Below, piece by piece: positions 34,762 to 45,700 of a stretch of DNA of 64,000 nt. The stretch lies in assembly GCA_964030475.1 (NCBI GenBank), contig CAXIPT010000003.1, forward strand, positions 6,640,511 to 6,704,510. Direction: 5' to 3'. The first letter of the stretch is position 1, and every line of letters begins with the position of its first letter. This stretch comes from Tethya wilhelma (Eukaryota > Porifera > Demospongiae > Tethyida > Tethyidae). A program made the position numbers and the translations under genes. Under the pieces are notes generated by a model. That model searched no databases. It was not told where the DNA came from and was given only the letters and a program-made list of their open reading frames with translations.

Positions 34762-37700
34762 GTGTGTGATGAGTGGGTGGGAAATTATCAATGTAACATT
34801 GCTGACATGTACAGTGTACTACATGTGGTAAGCCAGGCAATTGCATTCATCAATGTTTCTAGTAATAGCTAGCTGCAGGCTGCTGATACAACTCACTGAG
34901 TCTATTTAAAGTAGAACTAATGGCCTATAACTAACTGAGGCAGTTAAAGACTTCAGTATACTCACAATGGCCTATAACTAGAGCCAGTATGTGGTCCAAT
35001 AAACCAGACTAAACACTTGATTAGACCAAATGTGGCCGTGGTGAAATTCCAAATAACGCACAGTCCATAGAGAAAACGCCCTTAGATCATATAACAGAGG
35101 GGGGTTGGAGATGGAGGAAGAAGTGACAGGAGAAGCTGAACAACAACAGAAAACAATATCTGAGCTTCATGAGGCAGTAGAACAAAACAATATCGAGCTA
35201 ACTCCTCATCTTCGCGCACCAGTTGAACAGCAACAGTACGTGGTGCAATCGGTAACACCTGTACCTCTATCTCTGGTTCAAAAAGTCCACATCGGTGGTG
35301 GGACAATACAAACCTCCGCCCCTACTCAGAGAAAATCTGGTCGTCAACACAAATCCTACACAGTAGGGTTCAAGCTACAGGTTCTTGACTGGTACCACGC
35401 CAATGGCCAAAACAAATACCAAACAGCTACCCATTTTGGTCTCGACCGCAAACGGATCCGTGACTGGCTGGACAACGAGGAGCGATTTCGAACAGAACCC
35501 CCCGGCAATCGGAGGAAAAGAAGTAGCGCCCCTGGGTGCCCTCCTTATTACAAGCACCTGGATGAGTCGCTGGCTGAATGGTATACAGAACAAAAGGCTC
35601 AAGGATTACAAGTGACCAACAAGCAACTCAAAGACAAAGCACTGGAACTTGCTCCACAGCTGGGGATCACAGAGAGCTTCAAAGCCTCTCAGAGCTACAT
35701 TCAATCCTGGAAGAGGCGCACTGGAAATGAGGATGACGTTACCCGTGATGTGTTGAACGATTCAGAGTGTGATGGGAATCAACCGATAATGTCGGACAGC
35801 ATGCTCTCCTCTGACTTTGAGAAACATTTGCGACAACTAGAACGAGCAGGTGTTGGTTTGGCCACAGATGGTTCCATCGATGCCTATACCAGTGTGTCCG
35901 ATGCCATACAGGCTAATTTCAGTGCAGCAAAACATATTAATGTAAGCTCTTTTGGTGTCACATGTGTTTGTGTTAGTATATTGTTATGGAGGGGTGCTGA
36001 ATTGTGTTTTCTTGGCATTGGTGCCTGCTAATGGTTCTACTTGCGATACTATGAAATATAAATGGTCTTTTATATACAGCTTGGTGCTAGCAATTCTCAA
36101 CTAGAGGGCCAGGCCAATACACAACAAGTACACGTATCTGTCCAGTCTCTTGAAGAAAAAATAAGGTATAGTACCATCTCTTGGTTTCTAATGAACTACT
36201 ATATAATTTCAACCTTTGTTGTAGTGAACATGAACAATGGATCAGTATTGTACAACAGACAGTGGAGAGCCTTGAAGCTGACATCACTAGCAAGATTGCC
36301 CAGATGAAATTGGTACTGCAACAACTCAAGACAAGTGTATGCGAGACAGGGGCCCAGCTCAGAGAGGCTCAGACCATTGGTAGCAAGAGAGCACTCACCT
36401 CCGATGGTAGCACTACACCCCAGACAAGGAAATTGAGAAAAGTATGATTTCACTAACTTCCACAGGTTTGACTTGTTTTATATTCTATGCAAAACTGATT
36501 GTATTGTACAGTATTTACTCTGTATGCATTCACAAAATCAATGATCAACAGTACAATATTCTTTTTGTGATCTCTCATTATCATCCCAATTATTAATTAA
36601 AAAGTTTAGTCCTCATTCTTACCTTATCATTTGCAACATCTATAGTTGCTCCATTTCCAACCTGAAATTGAATGATGATAATAGCAATAACAATAATGGT
36701 TGCATACAGATGAAAATAGTACATCTAGGTTTCAAGGCCAAAGCCTTAGGAGGACACACAGAATTCAGTCATCATGACACTGAGCGATTTGCTATGTATT
36801 GTACCATTTAATATGATTTTAACTCACAAGAAGTGAAATGCAGTCTGGGATGATCAACGCCTTGCTTTCATCACTGCAGAGTGAATGGAGTGGAGTGTTA
36901 CCAGTGTGGTCTGAAGCATTCACATTGGCTCCACGCTCAATCATACACTGCAGCATGATGAGTCACAGTCCTTCTCATAAATCAAAATTAGTTTTAAATT
37001 TCGTTCCAACTTACTTTTAAAATGGCTGGGTCTCTGGCCAGGTGAAGAGGAGTAGCACCACTGGAGTTCAGTATGTCAGTGGCAACATGCTCACCAAGAA
37101 GCATCTGTAGGAAACAGAGGTAGTCATTGGCGGGTAAAGGGTCGTCAACGGTGCACACACTAGCTCCACCCCCTCAATGCATGCAGTGCAGCATAAGTAC
37201 TAGAACTCGAATCTAGGGCTCAGGGCGTTTACCGGAAGAGGATTTAGCTCCCCTCGAGTGATAATGGCAGCAGTAAACTACCAGCCCTAAGATCCTGATC
37301 ACCCAACCCCTGCCCAACTGCAGCTGAGCCAAAAGCTTGTCAGAATGAGCAAAGACTCTCCAGTCATAATCAGGGGATTTGGTAGTTTCTCTCTACTTGT
37401 CCACAGTGGTTTCAAGAAGATCACCTATCAGGCTCACATTCGAGATGATGGGCTCTACTTTTGGGTCAACGAAGACCATGCCAAACAAATTGGACTGGCC
37501 CTTGTCCTACTTTGGAATACTTTTGTATTGAGGTTAGTTAGTAGCTACAATGAAAACAGAGTGCAAGTTATTTATCCCTATGATCACAAAAGTGACAAAG
37601 CTATTGATGATGGTTGATATGCTATCATTTTTAGATAACAATGTTCGAAGGCAAAGCCCTGCAGACCTTGTCTGATAATGTACAAGATGGAGTACAAATA

Positions 37701-39694
37701 GATGAGCTCATTATCTCTCACAAATCTCAAGATTAAGTGGATGAAGCTGAGGCCACAGGTCTTGCTCATCTGGCGACAAAGCTAAAAGTGAAAACCCTTC
37801 GACTTTGGGCTGGTGAGTTTGACGACGGAGTGCTGGATAAACTGGCATCAACATTAGAAGAGCTAGGAAACAAGACACTCACTACTGTGGACATTTGCGA
37901 TATAACAATACTGGAGCCTAATGATCAAATAGCTCACGAGGGAATGAACAAGATAGTGGAGAGGAATAAAAGTAGCTAAATCAACCAGACCCCCAAGTTG
38001 AATATTAACAACTGTGTAGCTGTAGTCATGTATTCATAGTGTGTTTGATGGCCTTGTGTGTACATATAATAAGAAGAAACAGAGTGAGGAATGCACCCTT
38101 GACTCACCTCAACTGAAGCCTGGGATCCAAGAGCAACAGCCATGTGGAACAGGGTATTTCCCTTGACACACCTGAAGTGGTCCACATCTCATCCAATGAA
38201 ACATACACAATTATTGTCATACAATAAACTATGGGGCCTACCTGCTTCTAAGACTAGCCATTGTATCCTCTTTGTTGACATGAGCTTTGAGAGTGGCTTC
38301 AAGATGACCCACATCACCAGCTATCAATTTGGTAGACAACTTATGATAGTCAGCATTTTTCCCTATGACATGAACAATCAAACATAATGTTATGGCACCC
38401 AATATCTTTCTACAGTAGAGTAATTACTTTCAAGGAATTCTTTGAGGTCAGCATTTCTGATGAGCTCCAGTGCTGTCTTGCTCACTTTGTTCTTGATGTG
38501 AATATTAGCACCCCATTCCAGCAGCAGCTGAAGAGGAGATACACGTGATGCTGTCACTACCTAACATCAGTGCTACATACTTAATTAAATGTCAATGGAT
38601 GTCTTACTTGGCTGAGCTGCTTATGGAGTCCCTCGGTAGCCAGGAAGAAAGGAGTGCTGCCTGGGTTGTTTTGACAATTGACCTGAGCTCCACTTTCAAG
38701 TAAGAGTAGAGCAATGTCCTACAAGTATGACAAAACAAGATTAAATTGTATTTACACCTATTGAAGACAGAGGCTCTTACAAAATGGCCATGCCTGCTGG
38801 CAAGATGAAGAGCAGTGTTTCCTGTCTCATGATCTTGGCAATTTACAAAGGATTCTCTTTTATGCTCAAAGAAAACAATCTAGTGGAAGAACAAGTAATG
38901 CCTATGGAGCTTGTAAATGCACACATACATACACACACACCAATTTCTGAACAGTTGTAAGTTCTCCAACTCTTGAAGCTCTGAGGAGTAGTCTTTGACA
39001 CTGGGAGGTTGTTCCTGGAAACACTTGATACAAGAATCTGAAGTGTATTATATGCACACATCATTCACATACCATAATTATCACATTACTCGGAAAAGGT
39101 TAAGCACATGTCGTTTTATTCTAAAGCTAGTATCATGAGTCTCCGCTTACTTTGAACCTCCTTTCAGTATCTTGTTACGTGAAGAGCTTTCAAAAAACAA
39201 CTGCATTCAAAACACACAGAGATGAAATAATTCACTTGTAGCACAATAGTCTGATGATGTGTACCTCATACTGAGGGTAGCTGGTGGGATTGATGTCCAC
39301 CACTTCAAAAGGGTGCACCTTCAGCATCTTACGCACTGACATGCCCTTTGTGTTCTCACTCCCTGAGAAGTCATCAAAAAATTCACCTGTGATGGTAATA
39401 AGACATAACCATGATGTTATATATAGAGTATAGCAGGAAAGTTTTGTAGAGTCTACTTTCACAGTTTTTTTTTGCTAAGTTAGATTCCATGAAGCTAAAA
39501 TTAATGTTCTTCACATCAGAGGAGGTACGACACGAGTACACCTTTTGCTGACTCAGCACTTAGGCACACATGATCAAATCCAATAGCAAAGTATTGTGGT
39601 CATATGACCTTAATTACATTCCAATTGCATGATCCCACTACTTTTGAATTGGTGCTGAGTCAGCAAAGACACTCGTGTCGTACCTCCTCTGTCT

Positions 39695-39762
<68 letters not shown>

Positions 39763-42700
39763 GTCACTCTGTCCCTTATCACCATCTTTCTGCCAGTCCA
39801 GAGGGTCTCTTTGTTGACATTCAAGTAGAAACCATTACCCCCAGTCAGTGAGAGATTGACAACAAGACTCTCCGTCAGATCATTGATGCTTTGAGGTCTG
39901 CATTACAATATCAAAATGTTGTTTTACCTACTTATTAAAGATTTCATAGGTTTCCTAGATATTGCAATGTTTACTCACCGAGTTTCCTCAGCCATAGACT
40001 AGCCTATGGCTGAGGAAACTCTGTGAATAAACATTGCAATATCCTTTGTAAAACCTAAAGGTACGGCATCTTTCCATAGGAAAATGTGGAAACATGTCAT
40101 GCCTTTGAGTATCTTTCATGTCTTGTGTGAAATTTCCTTGCAAGTTTCTGACTAATTTTATGGTGAATCGTTGGACATCGTTTCCATGCTAGCTAACATA
40201 CAGATCACCTGTGGTGGTGCCATCATATGTATGGTGCCATCACGTATGTGTACATACCTATTGACTTGTATGATGTCAAATCGTTCCTGCATTTTCCTAG
40301 AAATCTCATCTCTAACCTAAAAAATAACATATTGTTATTATAGTACTGATCTTAAATAATAATTATGATATCAATTTGATCACTGTTTACAGGAGATCTT
40401 GAAACTGTACACAGATGTTCACATACAAGTAACCTTGGCCTGAAAGGAAGCTTCCCACTACCCACTCAATCTCTGTACCATGAAAGTAACAAAGGAGACC
40501 TGTACACAAAGACCTGTACACAATACTACCCGCACCTCACTGGAGGGCTAGGTCACCATCTGTTGAGACTCAGAGACACTCACTTTCACCTTGTGAGCAC
40601 TGACATCATTGCTGTGGCTCAAAGAGATGCTCTACATCACAGCCACTGTGACTCAATCATAATTACGATATGATAATTATGGAACCATGCAACATCTTGC
40701 TCAAAGGCACATAATATTGTAAGTTTTTTTAGGGGGTGTAGCTGAGAGAGCATTACTGAAGTACAGTACCTTAGCTTGGACTTGCTTGGCATGTTGCACC
40801 CATGCTTTGCATGCATCAGTGTCATATACAGTGGTGATCCAATTTTCCTCTGGGGTGTATGAACAAGAAAGATATTGAGGAATTTTTTGGTAATGGTCAC
40901 TAAGAGAAGAAAGCACTTACCATCACCGCACCTGGTCAGTTTACTCTCCACTTGTTTCTTTCTGGGAAAATAATTTCAGTAAATACAATCAATGCTACAT
41001 TTGGTAGCTGTATGTTTGTTCTTTTGAAGAACTTACTGTTTGGATGATGTCAAGCTTTGAAGCTTGACTTGAAGATCTTCCTGCTTCTGTTTCAACTCTT
41101 CCTGTATGGTAGTGAGAGAACAATTGAAGAGGAGCCAGGGAAATCCTTTTTATGACATTGTTTTTGTTTATAATTGTGAGACAAAGGAGACTGTTGTATT
41201 TTGAAAACAAAAGAGGTAAATGTTGGCTTCCACAGTGGTATATTATTGTTTTGTTTAGAAAAGAAAACTTGAAAGTGTGAGAAACCAAATATCAGGAAAC
41301 ACTCTTTGATTAGATCTAAACACACACATAATTATTATGCTAAGAAGTTGGGTGTCACATACGTACCAGTTTCAAGAGTACACACTGAGCTTGCTTGAAT
41401 TGATAACCAGACATGATGAAATACGTGAGAAATGCAGTCATACCCTCAACATCATTCTGCAACGAAACACAAAAAGGATATAGTTGCATGAGACAAACAA
41501 ACAACAAGAGTAAACTGACCAAGATCTTCCTTGTAGGAGGCAAATAAATCATATGATGTATAGTAGATTGTAAAGACGGAAAATTGTCTAGGGGCTACTG
41601 GAATTATACACAGAATTGTTCGGAGGTGCTGTTACTGCTAATGACAGTTGTGAGGAAATACACTATGTAGAGCAACAACATCACCAGGAAAGCTAGCCCA
41701 GATTATGTAGAAAGCACCTATGCAATTATGTGCAACAATTATATCCTCCAAAAACAAATGAGTAACAAGAAAGAGCTAGATCATCACATGATCTCATACG
41801 TCACCAGACAATTTAGGGGAAATGCCACTGACTTGTTTAATGTTTCAATCACTAGCAGTAATTTGCATTGGAATGTGGATTGTGAGGCATGGAGACTAGG
41901 GTTCCACAGACACCAAGGTGAAGAGGAAACTTAACATGAGATCACGCAGGCTGATGGTGGAGTGATATGGCCATATGGTTTGGAGGAAACGAAAGTATTT
42001 CAACTTGACGATACCAAATACACAGTTGGTCTCTTGGTGATTAGCACATTATAACTGAAAGTTAGTGATATAAGTATACACAACCAACCTTTAGTTATAT
42101 CATAGATAATATGGTTATATTTTGTACTAATAGTCCGAGTACATAATTGTTCAAAACTCCCCAACCTTTACCCCTAAAGATGTGGTCATGCAAACTAAAC
42201 TCTCGGGTTTATAGGTCCATGCATGTGTTGACAAGGTATAGACTTTGACATGTGAAAGTGAGGGTGTTGTGTGAACCAGAGTGTGACCATGATGGTGAGC
42301 TCATGCATGTTGCAGCGATGTTTTCCCATGCACTGTACATGTAGCTAGTTATCCTTTCACTATTGCAATAGAAAGGTGACTGCATGGTTCTTTAACGGAG
42401 ATATTTGGGTGGTGCATTTCCAACCCACCTCATATAGGTCTCCTGAATTCACCAAACTCTTGACTCTGAACATCTCTGAAGCTGTTTCCAAAGCCACATT
42501 GATAGTCCATCTGTGGATACAATCCATAAAAACCCAAACAGCACATCAAAGTAGTATTAAAACCAAAAGTATTTGAGATCGTATATGGCTTAGGGCTACC
42601 AAACTTGTTTAACAAGGCCATAAAGCCAAGTAAATGGTCTTTCCTCCCACTCATGGTGAAGACACTGGAGTGACTACTACCCACAAGCTTATCCAAGATC

Positions 42701-45700
42701 AAACTAGTTCCCATTACTACAGTATTGTACAAGCAAGGGAACACATGTTCACTTCATTTTCGGCCTAAACTGTAAACAAACCATCATGCACGTAAATGTG
42801 AAGTGTAACAGCTGGAGACTGCAGCAACACAGTCGTGTGGGTTGCGCACTCTATGCATTTCAAATGACAAGGTTGTTGGACAAAATAGTATGTTGGTAAG
42901 TTTGCCTAAAGAATCATCAGCGATGAGCTTGGGTTCTAGTATGCATACAAATGACACACATCACTTCTGAGGGGGGAGTCCTGTTATTTGAGTATGCACA
43001 CAAGGTAAAGATGCTGGGAATATGAAGCTAATGAGATATTAATTCTATTCCAGAGATTCATCCAGTTGGGATTTCCCCCAAAGAAGCTTACTTCCCTTTA
43101 GGAAACTGATGCACAACAGATACAAAACAAAAATTAGTATGATACTGACACCATAGCACTTTCTAATGCACAACAACAGTTCAAGGGTACCCCCCCCCCA
43201 GAAGTGAATTCTTCCTTCCCCTCTCAATACTTGAGGCCTACATGAAACCCTGTAAATAACATCTTTTTCATACCGATCATTAAGAAGCACCTCTGTGGTG
43301 AAGGAACCTGGAACCAGGGAGTTGACAAGAGCACATAACACTCTGTAGGTAAAAAAGGGGAAACACATTACATAGTTAGATCAATAGCTGACTTCCTTCC
43401 ACAATGCTAATCACTGCCTACCAAGTGGTCATTGTGGTACTTAATCTGATCAGATGCAACCAGTATAGCTTTGCCTAACAGATAGGTACTTTTAAAGGTC
43501 AATGCATTAGCCTATACTGACCTAAGGGATCTCACATTTGGCCTCATAAATCAGGACCTCCCCACTTGGCTTACCAGATCTTCCCAGCAGGGAGGGCCTG
43601 GTTTACAAGGCTCAACTTATATCAAGTGTGCAGTAGTTTTGGATCCCTTCTTGTCTTTTTTTACTTATTAAGCTCTCCTTAATTTTTGTCATATAGACCA
43701 ATGGTCTGCTACAACGTGCATATCATATTGTATATACATTCAAATATACGATATCGTACCATTTGAATGTACGTACGATATATCGCATGGCAATTCTTAT
43801 TTATCTATCTATCACACATTTCTTTTTTACCCCTCATTAATAGCGGTCTATTGATGGTGGACTGGTGGTATTCATTGATATATAAACTGAGTGATTACTA
43901 TTTGAGGAGGTATAGGGGCCTGGGAATGAGGCTCGTTCCTAGGCTCCTCCCTCGCGTATATTTTCTCCTTATTTTAGGCGAAAATATAGAAGACTGGTTC
44001 GTGAAGCTCATTGCTACTAGTTAGAGTCAAGCTAATGTGAAAACCAATATTTATTTTAGTATGATTTTTGGTGACATATAAATAATTACTATACATACAT
44101 TTAAAGGGATCGACAGAGAGCACATGTGATGTGTGTTGAAGTATTACAAGTTCAGTTGAAGAACCATTACAATCATGAGATACAACAACAAAATCATGAA
44201 AGACAATAACTTATACAGTTGATGTGATAGGTGGTGATGAGTACTTGAAACTAGGATCAACAGCAGGCATAGAGTCCTTTCTCAAAGTAGAGTGCCGATA
44301 AAACAAAATCACAACAGTCACATTGATTACAACGGTCACTAAAAGCACGAGTACAATAAATGCTGCAACAATAAAGACAAGCATGACAGAAGTTAAATGT
44401 TGTCTAGTGTCATCATCAGGAGTGGAGAGTCCAGAGGGTCCAACTGTACTTGAAGGTGGTGCTATTGTGTGAGGGTGTTGAGGCTCAGGATCAGTACTAG
44501 TAGGGATGGTGGTGGCTGCAATAGTTGTGGCTGCAATAGTAGTGAATGGTGGCTGTGTGGTGTGTGCCAGATCCAGTTGAGTCCTGGTAGTATGCCCACA
44601 CTGCTCCATAGAAACAGTATTTTCAGTTAGTAATTGAAGTCCTGTACAAGGAGCATATGCTCTTACAGATAGAGTGTAGCTCTCTAAGGCATTGAGTGGT
44701 GCTATCTCTACACTATGAGTTCCAACTGCAACAAAAGTATGGAAGAAATTTTCAGAAAAAATCGTAATGTAGTAAGTGGTCGGCAACACGTACATGTCTG
44801 AAGTAGCACTGGGAGGGTCCCAGGTCACCACTGCTGCCATGAGAGCTGGAGTGCTCTCCAGAGATGTTGAGTGTAAGGAGGTGGATACAGTGAGATTGGA
44901 AGGTGGGCCATAGCGAGGGACAGAGCACGTCTCAAAAGTGTGTGAAACACTTAGACAATTCTGGGGCCACTTGTGAGTAGCCCTACTTGTGTACTGTGGT
45001 GATGGGTGCTCAATGTGCCTTGGAAAAGTTGATACAGACACGTCCAACTCGTAATCATCCATCGGATCATATCTGAAGAATGGCACATCAAGGTTTCTTC
45101 GACTGGCATCATTCACACAGAAGCAGTCTAGAACCTCATGGCGTTCACTGTCAGCCTTATTTATCTTGTGCAGTATGATTTGATAGCCTCTTAAATTTGA
45201 TGCATACTCAGCATCTCTATGCTCCCAAGTGAGGCTCATGTTGAAGTGTCTAACATCTACCGACGAAAGTGAGACTGCCACAGAATTAGGCAGCCCAAAT
45301 GGTGAGACTGAATCTCCTTCATCAGTCACAGGTTCACACGAGGTGTAATAATCGTTGTAAAATGAATCGTGTTGTAAACACGAAGTTACACCTGGACCAT
45401 AATACTCCTCATACTGGTGTGCATCAAGGTGATGCACATTGCTTGACTGAAAGCAGCTCTTGATGCCCTCGATCTCAGAGTTTTCTGAGTTACAAGAGCC
45501 GCTTGGGTTGCAGCTAGCATTGACTTGGTGTGGATCATTGTTCTCACAGAGAGGGATAACCTCTTCCACCTCTATCATCTCTGTACAAGCACACAGCTTG
45601 CAAAATAGCAGGAGTACCACCAGATAAACTTGCAGCATTGTTCAGTCTCTCTTTGAATTATATTCTGTCATGTGGAGCCAAATACTACACTTATATACCC

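Noticed and set aside
41520..41594. Alternative forms of CH/ankyrin exon 13 (6-nt micro-exon, or a start at MIYLPPTRK)
   Set aside because: A 75-nt exon keeps phase and was used in the total, but its acceptor is weak. The micro-exon also keeps phase. Starting here would orphan the upstream CH exons that splice in phase. Left as uncertain rather than as a separate gene.
42430..42744. 104-residue minus-strand frame
   Set aside because: Only 42453-42510 is used, in another frame, as CH/ankyrin exon 12; the long frame has no supporting motif.
43410..43433. Short possible exon reading IKYHNDHL before the CH exon at 43342
   Set aside because: It has a plausible acceptor and donor but breaks phase (creates a stop) with the next exon, whereas joining 45882 directly to 43342 keeps phase and a continuous CH motif.
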